Shown: positions 23,023 through 29,848 of the stretch, piece by piece | Position numbering within the stretch: position 1 is the first letter of the stretch | Layout: each line of letters opens with the position of its first letter | Source: a virus | Virus record (IMG/VR): IMGVR_UViG_3300034117_000038 | Location: 1 to 29,848 of that record | Reading direction: 5' to 3' (one strand) | Length of the DNA: 29,848 nt | Made by a program: the position numbers and the translations under genes | The notes under the pieces: generated by a model | What the model was told of the DNA's origin: nothing | Databases searched by the model: none | Seen by the model: the letters and a program-made list of their open reading frames with translations, nothing else

Positions 23023-24215
23023 TAAAATGCTTTCAAAATAATCATTTGATCATTAAACCTACCGTTAGGTGTTGTACTAACTGCTTTAATGTCTTTAAAA
23101 TACTTACGAGCGGCCGGCTTGCTACCCATAACTTCTTTAATCTGCTCACTAGGTTTACGTAATGTCTTTACTTCACTTTGTGCAGTATCAAATCCCAACA
23201 GTGTACTACCTTTAACAGTAAAGGTCTTGCTATAATCATCGGCAATGTAATGATGTAACTTGCGCTTTGCGGTATCATACACCCAAGCTTCACTTGCACC
23301 ATGAAGCTTGATTGGACTAATACTTACTAAGTCCATCTTACTTGCAGTATCTTTGAATGTTTTAAGATACTTAAGTTTTGCTACTTGTTTCTCTACTGGT
23401 ACTGCTTTACGTGCCCTAGGAGCTTTTGCGGCCTTCTTAACACTAATGTAACTGTTCAAATCATTGATAACTAATTCAATAAACTTAACAATGTTTTTAA
23501 GTTGTGTTTTTGTTAGGTGCTGATAACCCTGAACTAGTTGCGCATCTGTACCTTTTAATACTTCTTCAATTTCATTCAGTTTCTTTTTCCACACATCGGT
23601 TAGCAAACTAATATGTTGAGGCATTACATTCTTTTTAGCTACTTCATCAATTGGTCGTAATGTATGTCTTGTTCCGGCACCTGACGTAATATATTCATCA
23701 AACAATCCTTCAAGTTCACCGCCGGCTTCACGTGCTTTATCTTTAAGAATTTCCTGAATGTTGGGACGAGAAGGAGCTTCAGGTGCACCGGTTGCAGTAG
23801 CTTCAACTAGTTGTGGTTTATTAATAGTTTCAAGCAATCGTTTAATTTCATTTTGTAGTGTATCTGATTCTGTTTCAGATAGTTCTAGACCACGCAATTC
23901 CATACGTGCTAACCAGCATAAAGTATTGATACATTCTTTCTCATCAATCCTACGCATGATCTTAGCCTCTTGTGGTCTTTCACGTAGGTCTAGGTATTGT
24001 GCTAAAAATTCTTTAGCATCTTTCTTACCATAAAAACGACCATACCATGTGAAACTACGCATAAGTGCTACTCGGCGTCTATCTGAATCGGGTTGTACGG
24101 CAAACATAGGTTCAGGACCTAAATATTCTGTATCCGGGTCTCTGGGGTTAAGTGTCTTAACCTGTGAATAATCACTAGCTTTAATGATTTTACTTGCGGG
24201 TTTACGTGTTGCCAT
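23022..24215 (-). CDS. Conserved T4-like marine phage protein of unknown function
   Basis: A 397-residue soluble protein. The basic N terminus MATRKPASKIIKASDYSQVK precedes a helical region containing FTWYGRFYGKKDAKEFLAQYL and ECINTLCWLARMELRG (about 55-115). Another helical stretch is about 195-265, followed by a Lys/Arg/Ala-rich linker (KKAAKAPRARKAVPVEKQ). A final beta-containing domain includes MDLVSISPIKLHGASEAWVYDTAKRKLHHYIA (about 302-333). I recall this as a hypothetical in marine myophages. The early promoter, clear SD (AGGAG) and coupling to mazG suggest an early metabolic or nucleic-acid role, not a virion part. The charge pattern allows nucleic-acid binding, but no enzyme motif is seen. 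Confidence 0.75.
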   Translation of the reverse strand: MATRKPASKIIKASDYSQVKTLNPRDPDTEYLGPEPMFAVQPDSDRRRVALMRSFTWYGRFYGKKDAKEFLAQYLDLRERPQEAKIMRRIDEKECINTLCWLARMELRGLELSETESDTLQNEIKRLLETINKPQLVEATATGAPEAPSRPNIQEILKDKAREAGGELEGLFDEYITSGAGTRHTLRPIDEVAKKNVMPQHISLLTDVWKKKLNEIEEVLKGTDAQLVQGYQHLTKTQLKNIVKFIELVINDLNSYISVKKAAKAPRARKAVPVEKQVAKLKYLKTFKDTASKMDLVSISPIKLHGASEAWVYDTAKRKLHHYIADDYSKTFTVKGSTLLGFDTAQSEVKTLRKPSEQIKEVMGSKPAARKYFKDIKAVSTTPNGRFNDQMIILKAF

Positions 24216-24247
24216 TAAGTTCTCCTAAATTTATAGCGCATTTATGT

Positions 24248-24276
24248 ATTGTAGCAGATTGTCCATTTGTTGTCAA
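24248..24276 (-). promoter_or_regulatory. Strong sigma70-type early promoter (unknown gene and mazG)
   Basis: A perfect -35 TTGACA (24271-24276), a 17-nt spacer and -10 TACAAT (24248-24253) on the minus strand. Predicted start is near 24241, giving a leader of about 26 nt with AGGAG before the ATG at 24215. Confidence 0.85.
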
Positions 24277-24326
24277 CCGTGAGATTGAGCCATTTTCTAA
24301 CTCTATTTACTGAACCGACTATAAAC

Positions 24327-24334
24327 GATAAATA
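24327..24334 (+). promoter_or_regulatory. Late promoter GATAAATA (gene 14), plus strand
   Basis: GATAAATA on the plus strand, only 6 nt before the ATG at 24341. No Shine-Dalgarno lies between. If the start point is about 6-7 nt downstream, as in T4, the transcript would be leaderless. Confidence 0.7.
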
Positions 24335-24340
24335 ATACAT

Positions 24341-26059
24341 ATGCCTAGACTCTCATTATATCACCCTACAAAATCAAACGATTATCGTTTCTTTGATAAA
24401 ACAATATCAGAGATGTTTACTGTTGGTGCCACTGATTTATATATCCATAAATATTTGGGTCCAACAGATCAGGGTGCAAGTATTGATTATACACAACCTC
24501 AATATGATGCATTAGATCCTACTAATATACAAGATTTACTATTTTTAGAGAATAGAGATAGGACATATGATCCTAATATTTATAGATTACGTGGACATTA
24601 TAATGTACAGAATTTAGACTTTGATTTAAGCCAATTTGGTTTATTCTTAAATAACGATATTATCTTTATTACCGTTCATTATAATGATATGATTGATTTG
24701 GTTGGTCGTAAGTTAATGGTAGGTGATGTATTAGAATTACCTCATTTATTAGATTATAATCCATTAAAAGAAACCATACCAGTTGCATTAAAAAGATTTT
24801 ATCAAATAACAGATGGTAATTTTGCTAGTGAAGGATTTAGTCCTACTTGGTATCCGCATTTATGGCGTATTAAATGTGAACCATTAGTTGATAGTGAAGA
24901 ATTTAGTCAGATATTAGCTGAACCAATTGATCAGGATAATTATCTTGGATTATGGGATGCTAATAAAACATATCCAGCAGGTTATACAATTACATTTGGT
25001 GATAAGAATTATCTATCTAAACAAGAAGTGCCAATTGGAATAACACCTCCTAATACAGTATATTGGGAACTTGATCCTAATCAAAATCTTAAAGATATTC
25101 TTGCTACATATAATAAAAATCTACAAATCAATAATGCTATATTAGATGAGGCAGAAAGATTAGTACCTAAAGCAGGTTACGATAGAAGCAATTTATATAT
25201 TGTTCCTACATATGGTGAGTATGAAACTAATACAGAATTATCAGGTAAATATAATCAACCTGCACCACCCATAAATGTTCTTGCCAATAACAATGGTGCA
25301 CCTGAGGTAGCAACAGGAGTAGTTTCAATAGTACGTAGTACAATGTACAAGAATGCAAGTCCGGTATTAAGAATCCCCAAAGCAACTTTACAAAGTATTT
25401 GGGATATGACCGTGGATATGCTTATAGATCCATTACAGCCTGCAAGACAGATAAACTTAGAAACTGCTATTATTGCACCACAGCTTATAGGTAATGGTTC
25501 AGGTCCAGTTGAAGGTGAAGTTGTATTAACAGCATTACCGACAGGACCAATTACAGGACCATATGGCACATCTGATAATACATATGCGTTTGCAGATCAA
25601 AATCCTGTAGCACCCAATTTTACTGGTACAGAACCGTATGGTCCAAATACTATGGATTATCGTGCTGATGCTGATCCAAGATTCCAATTCATTGCACGTA
25701 GTAGTCCAAGAAGCTTTGGATATACTACAGGTTACTTAGATGGCTCGGCTGAAGCTCCAAACGGATTCCCAACAGGAGCAGGTATTGCATTCCCACAGAA
25801 CCCACAAGTAGGAGCATATTTCTTACGCACAGACTATCTACCTCAATTATTGTTTAGATGGGATGGAAGAATATGGGTTCGCATATCTAAAAATGTCAGA
25901 ACACAAACAGGATTCACTGAAGGAGATTTGTCACAACAATCTAGCTTCATAAATAACAGTAACGTAACTATTGCTACAGATGGAACAAGTATTCCACAGA
26001 AACAAGGTCTATCAACTATCTTAACAATAGCCCCAGATCCAATTCCACCGGTAATTTAA
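24341..26059 (+). CDS. 14: Neck protein gp14-like with CBM-like insert
   Basis: A 572-residue protein, about twice T4 gp14 (256). Residues 80-190 carry the family core: RLRGHYNVQNLDFDLSQFG, LFLNNDIIFITVHYND, LMVGDVLELPHLL, RFYQITDGNFASEGFSPTWY and PHLWRIKCEPLVDS. At about 203-245 is a small WDANKTYPAGYTITFGDKNY...YW module like family 5/12 carbohydrate-binding modules. The C-terminal part has GAYFLRTDYLPQLLFRWDGR and IWVRISKNVRTQTGF, as in long cyanophage gp14 proteins. gp14 closes the head neck with gp13 and forms the tail docking site. Gene 15 follows after 3 nt. Confidence 0.75.
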   Translation: MPRLSLYHPTKSNDYRFFDKTISEMFTVGATDLYIHKYLGPTDQGASIDYTQPQYDALDPTNIQDLLFLENRDRTYDPNIYRLRGHYNVQNLDFDLSQFGLFLNNDIIFITVHYNDMIDLVGRKLMVGDVLELPHLLDYNPLKETIPVALKRFYQITDGNFASEGFSPTWYPHLWRIKCEPLVDSEEFSQILAEPIDQDNYLGLWDANKTYPAGYTITFGDKNYLSKQEVPIGITPPNTVYWELDPNQNLKDILATYNKNLQINNAILDEAERLVPKAGYDRSNLYIVPTYGEYETNTELSGKYNQPAPPINVLANNNGAPEVATGVVSIVRSTMYKNASPVLRIPKATLQSIWDMTVDMLIDPLQPARQINLETAIIAPQLIGNGSGPVEGEVVLTALPTGPITGPYGTSDNTYAFADQNPVAPNFTGTEPYGPNTMDYRADADPRFQFIARSSPRSFGYTTGYLDGSAEAPNGFPTGAGIAFPQNPQVGAYFLRTDYLPQLLFRWDGRIWVRISKNVRTQTGFTEGDLSQQSSFINNSNVTIATDGTSIPQKQGLSTILTIAPDPIPPVI

Positions 26060-26062
26060 TAA

Positions 26063-27439
26063 ATGGCACAATTTTTCTACGACAATCAGGTACGCAGATT
26101 TCTAATTCAATTTGGAAAAATATTTAGCAACTGGCAAGTAACTAAAGGTAAAGATCCTGCAGGCAATGAAATACTTGTTCGTGTTCCAGTTATGTATGGT
26201 GATTCAAGTAGACAAGCAAGTACTATCATTGCTAACAACAGTGCTAGCAACTTACCTAGTGCACCATTGATTACATATTATATTACTGGGCTAGAATATG
26301 ATCAACGTAGGACACAGGATCCTACGTTTATTGATAAGATACAAGTTCGTCAACGTAGTTATAACGCAGAAACACAAAGTTATGAGCAAGTTCAAGGTCA
26401 AGCATTTACAGTTGAACGATTAATGCCAGTTCCATATACATTAAGAATGACAGTAGATTTATGGACAACGAATTATAATCAAAAATTACAATTGATTGAA
26501 CAATTAGGTACATTATTTAACCCTTCATTAGAGATACAAAGTACTGATAACTTTATTGATTGGACTAGCTTAAGCGTTGTATATCAAGATGGATTAACCT
26601 TCAGTAGTCGTAGTATTCCACAAGGTACAGGCAATCCAATAGATGTAATGAGTTGGAAATTCTATATGCCTATATGGATTAGTAATGCCGCTAAACTTAA
26701 AAAGATGGGTGTTATTGAAAAGATTATTGCTAGTATATTCTCCGGTAAAGCACTTGACGATATACAAAATGATGATTTGTTATTGGGCACACGACAAAAG
26801 ATTACACCATATGGTTATAAATTGTTATTGATAGGTAATAGTTTGCAACTATTGCCGGCTGATCAAGATTTTTATCCCAACAATGAGGATTTAGATTTAC
26901 CACCCAATCCTAATACAAGTTTATACTGGTCAAGCCTATTGAATGTATATGGTACATTAAGACCAGGTATTAGTCAGATATGGTTACAAAATCCGTTTAT
27001 GGATACAGAGATTGTAGGTACTATTGTACCTGATCCAGTTGATGATAGATTATTGATATATGATATTGACCCAGATACCCTGCCTCAAAATACATTGGAT
27101 CCTGTAGACAGCGTGATTAACCCATTAGTCACAGGACCAAATGCAGGGTTACCTCCCGCAGAAAATGGGATGAGATATCTTATTGTAGATAACATTGGTA
27201 GTGATGGTGATACTACTATTGCATGGGGTAATGTAGTAGCATATGCTAATGACATTATTGAATATGATGGTAGTATGGGAGAATGGTTTGTATCATTTGA
27301 TAGTGCCCAAGCTACTACAGTTGAATATGTTACCAATTTGACAACCAGCATACAGTATCGTTATGTTAATACTGAAGGTGCATGGATGAAATCGTGGGAA
27401 GGCTGGTATGGCCAGGGTGATTATAGTATTGTAATCTAA
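26063..27439 (+). CDS. 15: Tail terminator/completion protein gp15-like
   Basis: A 458-residue protein (T4 gp15 has 272). The first 230 residues match the gp15 family: FFYDNQVRRFLIQFGKIFSNWQV, RVPVMYGDSSRQAS, PLITYYITGLEYDQRRTQDP, VERLMPVPYTLRMTVDLWTTN, QLIEQLGTLFNPSLEIQST, then DVMSWKFYMPIWISNAAKLKK. gp15 forms the hexameric ring that caps the finished tail and joins it to gp14. The extra ~220 C-terminal residues (beta-rich, ending WEGWYGQGDYSIVI) are typical of marine relatives and have no clear function. No strong Shine-Dalgarno precedes the ATG; it lies 3 nt past the gp14 stop, so translation is probably coupled. Confidence 0.85.
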   Translation: MAQFFYDNQVRRFLIQFGKIFSNWQVTKGKDPAGNEILVRVPVMYGDSSRQASTIIANNSASNLPSAPLITYYITGLEYDQRRTQDPTFIDKIQVRQRSYNAETQSYEQVQGQAFTVERLMPVPYTLRMTVDLWTTNYNQKLQLIEQLGTLFNPSLEIQSTDNFIDWTSLSVVYQDGLTFSSRSIPQGTGNPIDVMSWKFYMPIWISNAAKLKKMGVIEKIIASIFSGKALDDIQNDDLLLGTRQKITPYGYKLLLIGNSLQLLPADQDFYPNNEDLDLPPNPNTSLYWSSLLNVYGTLRPGISQIWLQNPFMDTEIVGTIVPDPVDDRLLIYDIDPDTLPQNTLDPVDSVINPLVTGPNAGLPPAENGMRYLIVDNIGSDGDTTIAWGNVVAYANDIIEYDGSMGEWFVSFDSAQATTVEYVTNLTTSIQYRYVNTEGAWMKSWEGWYGQGDYSIVI

Positions 27440-27457
27440 TTTACTTTATGCTATAAT
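27429..27457 (+). promoter_or_regulatory. Extended -10 sigma70-type promoter for the Nudix gene
   Basis: TTGTAA (27429-27434), 17-nt spacer and TATAAT (27452-27457), with the extended -10 TG one base before. The ATG at 27468 is only 10 nt past the -10, so the leader would be a few nucleotides at most. Confidence 0.65.
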
Positions 27458-27467
27458 CTCTTAGCAT

Positions 27468-27884
27468 ATGAATAATATTTCAGCAGGCGTGTTCTTTTAC
27501 GCTAAAAATACACAACGATTTTTATATCTACTTAGAACGGACAATAAAAATCCGGGCAATTGGGGTATACCGGGCGGTAAGATAGAAAATGGCGAGACAT
27601 TGCTTGTAGGCATTGATAGAGAATGTACTGAAGAAATTGGATACTTTCCAAAAAATCCTAAATTAGTACCTATACAAAAGTTTGTAAATAATACATTTAC
27701 ATATCATACATTTTTTTGCAAAATAGATGAAGAATTCATTCCAATATTAAATTATGAGCATTGCGGTTATGCTTGGGTGGGTGATAATCAATATCCTAAA
27801 CCATTACATCCTGGATTGTTTAGTACTGTAAACTTTGATGTAGTGCAGAAAAAATTAAAAGCACTTACAAAAAAAGAGACCTAA
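27468..27884 (+). CDS. Nudix hydrolase
   Basis: A 138-residue single-domain Nudix protein with an intact box. G37-x5-E43-x7-R51-E52-C-T-E55-E56-I-G58-Y lies within PGGKIENGETLLVGIDREC, and the preceding WGIPGG turn is present. Such enzymes cleave nucleoside diphosphates linked to another moiety. Phage relatives have been linked to ADP-ribose, Ap4A, NADH or mRNA cap removal, and the substrate cannot be told from sequence. No Shine-Dalgarno is visible before the start and the promoter is almost on top of the ATG. The stop codon lies in the loop of the terminator hairpin shared with the opposing gene. Confidence 0.9.
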   Translation: MNNISAGVFFYAKNTQRFLYLLRTDNKNPGNWGIPGGKIENGETLLVGIDRECTEEIGYFPKNPKLVPIQKFVNNTFTYHTFFCKIDEEFIPILNYEHCGYAWVGDNQYPKPLHPGLFSTVNFDVVQKKLKALTKKET

Positions 27885-27896
27885 GTCTCTTTTTTT
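27869..27896. terminator. Bidirectional Rho-independent terminator
   Basis: Perfect inverted repeat AAAAAAGAGAC-CTAA-GTCTCTTTTTT between two converging genes, U-rich on either strand. The loop carries the Nudix TAA, and the right edge reaches the stop of the opposing gene at 27895. Confidence 0.9.
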
Positions 27897-28203
27897 ATTT
27901 TAGCAATTTTGCTATAGTGTCGAATCCTAACGATCCTATTACAACACCTGCTCCCATCATCATCCATCGCCACTTTTCTAATGCGGAGATTTTTTCTGAC
28001 ATTGCTTGATGTGCATTTGAACTAGCGTCCTTCATACCCTTCAACATCACCCTAGTATCATCGTTGTTTTTAATCATTTCAACATGAATATCTCTAATAT
28101 CAGTTTTTATTTCACGAATATCATCGGTGATGTTTTGAACTTCAACCTGAAGAACTGCAATATCGGTTTCAGTTTTTGGCATCTTAATAGACCTAGTTGC
28201 CAT
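27895..28203 (-). CDS. Coiled-coil protein with C-terminal membrane anchor (XhlA/holin-like)
   Basis: A 102-residue protein. Residues about 11-78 form a long heptad helix (ETDIAVLQVEVQNITDDIREI, then KTDIRDIHVEMIKN, ending MSEKISALEKW). A single hydrophobic segment MMMGAGVVIGSLGFDTIAKLL (about 81-101) and a final Lys follow. This layout, a cytoplasmic coiled coil followed by one membrane helix at the C terminus, is that of XhlA-type haemolysin/holin-associated proteins. A lysis role is therefore possible, but there is no lysozyme next door. The start overlaps the downstream edge of the structural gene above (2-nt gap), without its own Shine-Dalgarno, implying late coupled expression. Confidence 0.65.
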   Translation of the reverse strand: MATRSIKMPKTETDIAVLQVEVQNITDDIREIKTDIRDIHVEMIKNNDDTRVMLKGMKDASSNAHQAMSEKISALEKWRWMMMGAGVVIGSLGFDTIAKLLK

Positions 28204-28205
28204 GA

Positions 28206-29600
28206 TTAAGCACTAGCAATCGTAACGATTGGGTTAGGCTGACCGTTAGCCGCATTAGCGGCAAACGCAGTATTGAATGTAGCAATAACGTCAGGGTTGA
28301 CACTATATTCAACCGCAGTACCTGTACCAGATCCTGAAGCAGTAGCAGTGAATGTAATACCTGTCATATTAGCCATTGCACCAATTGCTGTCCAATTTGT
28401 TGTACCAGCAAAGTAAATTGTATAAACTGTACCTGCTGATATTGATCCGGCTGCAACTTGCGTTGGGAACACTTCAGAGTTATAGTCATTAATACTTGAA
28501 ACATATGCTGTAGCAGAGGCTACATCAGTAGACAAGATGTTCATTGTGTTTGGTGTTAATGCTGTATTAGCTACATTTGCAGTAAAACATTGTGCTGTTA
28601 AACCTGTTGTGCCACCTGTTACCAAATACTTTGTTTTACCTTTTTGACGTACAATGAAACCTGCTTCGTCATTTGCATAAACATATGCGGCATTACTTGC
28701 TACAACATTTGCATTAGCAGTTAATGCAACACGATTCATTATTGCGTTACCAGTTACACTTGCGTTAGCAGTAAGAACTTGCGGGGATCCACCTTGTGAT
28801 GTTGACACGGTGAACGCGGCAGCGTTAGCAATAGTCTTAACGAAATATGTTGTGCCTGCTGTTAGGCCGCCAAAACTTGCGTCAAATGTTATTGGCATAT
28901 CTGCTATTAGAGTCTGGGCATTACCGGATGTACCAATAACATTACCCGATACTGTAGTATTTGCTACTGCAACACTAACATCACCTTTTGTTGCACTTGC
29001 AAAACCTAGATTAACATAATCAGTACTACCATTAATGTTAGCAACACCAACTTGAAGTGCGGCACCAGTTGTTAAGTTAGCTAAATCAGTACCTACACCT
29101 ACTACAACAGTACTAGTGTTAACCGCTACTGGTGTGTATAATGTACCTGTACCATTGATACCAATAGCAACACGTGTTAAAACTTGTTTACCAACGATTG
29201 CTGTATTACCACCAACTACACCGTATGTGTTAGCGTTAGTTGCCGGGAAACCTGCACCACCAACTGGATTGTTGAAGTATGCATCAACAACACCAACAGA
29301 CATTAAAACTGTTTGACTACTTGTGTCAGTCATTGTAGCCATAACTTGTGGCTGAACACTTAGGTCTGTAGCAGATACATCAAATGTAGTATTTGACAAT
29401 ATTGAATTTACAAAATATGTAACTCCTGCTGTTAAACCACCAACTGTAGTAGCTACTTGGAATGGCATTCCTTTAGCTACACCAACTGTAGGGCTAGTTG
29501 TTAGATTTCCACCTGATATTGTAACGATACTGCCTGTTTCTGCTGTATCAGTAATTGTTAAGACTGCTTGAGCCTTTGCGATTTTTAGAGGACGTCCCAT
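28206..29600 (-). CDS. Virion structural protein with FCCH-like repeats
   Basis: A 464-residue Ala/Thr/Val/Asn-rich beta protein. The start MGRPLKIAKAQAVLTITDT is like head or surface proteins I recall from marine myophages. Two FCCH-like units are visible: GGLTAGVTYFVNSILSNTTF (54-73) and GGLTAGTTYFVKTIANAAAF (244-263). A conserved segment DEAGFIVRQKGKTKYLVTG lies at about 312-330. A GTVYTIYFAGTTNWTAIGA ... TGITFTATASGSGTGTA module sits near 390-430. No signal peptide or transmembrane helix. It may be a decoration, whisker or fibre protein; the exact place on the virion is unknown. SD AAAGGAAAA lies 6-7 nt upstream, behind a structured leader with a late promoter. Confidence 0.65.
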   Translation of the reverse strand: MGRPLKIAKAQAVLTITDTAETGSIVTISGGNLTTSPTVGVAKGMPFQVATTVGGLTAGVTYFVNSILSNTTFDVSATDLSVQPQVMATMTDTSSQTVLMSVGVVDAYFNNPVGGAGFPATNANTYGVVGGNTAIVGKQVLTRVAIGINGTGTLYTPVAVNTSTVVVGVGTDLANLTTGAALQVGVANINGSTDYVNLGFASATKGDVSVAVANTTVSGNVIGTSGNAQTLIADMPITFDASFGGLTAGTTYFVKTIANAAAFTVSTSQGGSPQVLTANASVTGNAIMNRVALTANANVVASNAAYVYANDEAGFIVRQKGKTKYLVTGGTTGLTAQCFTANVANTALTPNTMNILSTDVASATAYVSSINDYNSEVFPTQVAAGSISAGTVYTIYFAGTTNWTAIGAMANMTGITFTATASGSGTGTAVEYSVNPDVIATFNTAFAANAANGQPNPIVTIASA

Positions 29601-29620
29601 TTGATTTTCCTTTATAAAAT

Positions 29621-29676
29621 TAGCGGGTTCTAGCCGCTACGCAGTGGGTTACTGCATAAACTCTCAGAATGAGAGT
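29621..29676 (-). promoter_or_regulatory. Three consecutive hairpins in the 5' leader
   Basis: In transcript order: ACTCTCA-TTC-TGAGAGT (29660-29676), GCAGT-AACCC-ACTGC (29641-29655) and TAGCGG-CTAGAAC-CCGCTA (29621-29639). All lie between the late promoter and the ribosome-binding site of the structural gene starting at 29600. Confidence 0.6.
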
Positions 29677-29684
29677 GTATTATA

Positions 29685-29692
29685 TATTTATC
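29685..29692 (-). promoter_or_regulatory. Late promoter GATAAATA (29600 structural gene)
   Basis: GATAAATA on the minus strand, 84 nt upstream of the ATG at 29600 and just after the stop of the preceding gene (29704). It predicts the longest leader in the window, which is strongly structured. Confidence 0.7.
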
Positions 29693-29703
29693 TAAAAGAT
29701 GTA

Positions 29704-29848
29704 TTATTGAGTACCAGTATTAGCGTGAGGCATACCAAGTTCACTAATACTAAACTCTGTACCTGCACTTGCATTTGATCCAGTTGTAAGAAATGCTACT
29801 ACATTGCCTTGACCACAATAAACACTATTGAAGCTATCGTTAGCAGAA
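29704..29848 (-). CDS. C-terminal end of a probable structural protein (5' part outside window)
   Basis: An open frame enters from the right edge and stops at TAA 29704-29706. The 47 visible residues end in FSISELGMPHANTGTQ and include VYCGQGNVVAFLTTGSNASAG. The small, polar, beta-type composition matches the neighbouring structural proteins, and the position upstream in the same minus-strand run fits a virion gene. Nothing more specific can be said from this fragment. Confidence 0.6.
   Translation of the reverse strand, partial: SANDSFNSVYCGQGNVVAFLTTGSNASAGTEFSISELGMPHANTGTQ

Noticed and set aside
24577-24584. TATAAATA on the minus strand
   Set aside because: Lies inside gene 14, more than 350 nt from the nearest minus-strand start, which has its own strong early promoter.

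Overview
This window is a piece of an AT-rich, T4-like (tevenvirus-type) contractile-tailed phage genome from an aquatic setting, related to the marine cyanophage/pelagiphage branch. The diagnosis rests on recognisable T4 morphogenesis proteins: tail sheath gp18, tail tube gp19 and a tube paralogue, neck proteins gp13 and gp14, tail terminator gp15, head-completion nuclease gp4 and a probable small terminase gp16. They sit with the usual accessory genes of that branch (MazG, a dNMP kinase, Nudix, a GroES-like co-chaperonin, a GH19 lysozyme) and Ala/Thr/Asn-rich fibre proteins with marine-phage repeats. The bacterial host cannot be read from the sequence. I saw no tRNA, integrase, IS element or CRISPR array.

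Layout. 1-1978 (minus): end of a GroES-like gene, a small basic protein, a stand-alone fragment resembling the bacterial DNA polymerase III alpha palm, and two conserved unknowns. 1990-9618 (minus): adhesin/fibre block (fibre-like 341 aa, Ig-like 825 aa, GH19 lysozyme, repeat-rich 1155 aa). 9714-16010 (minus): a large charged virion- or scaffold-like protein, probable gp16, gp4, an unknown, the tube paralogue and gp19. 16076-19645 (minus): a very large gp18. 19766-20110 (plus): a degenerate HNH-like zinc protein. 20093-24215 (minus): dNMP kinase, gp13, a six-repeat propeller-like protein, MazG and a conserved unknown. 24341-27884 (plus): gp14, gp15 and Nudix. 27895-29848 (minus): a coiled-coil/membrane protein, a structural protein and the tail end of another. 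No gene-free stretch exceeds about 130 bases.

Regulation. A late-promoter octamer, GATAAATA (once TATAAATA), lies just upstream of nine gene starts, usually 19-21 nt from the ATG, in the correct orientation. Sigma70-type promoters (17-nt spacers) precede the 24215 unknown/mazG pair, the Pol III fragment, the dNMP kinase and Nudix. At several genes the ribosome-binding site lies in a hairpin whose other arm or loop contains the gene's own promoter. Transcripts started locally would have a free Shine-Dalgarno, while read-through transcripts would fold it away. gp13 does this with a late promoter, as known for some T4 late genes, and the dNMP kinase appears to do it with an early promoter. This paired arrangement is the most interesting signal in the window.
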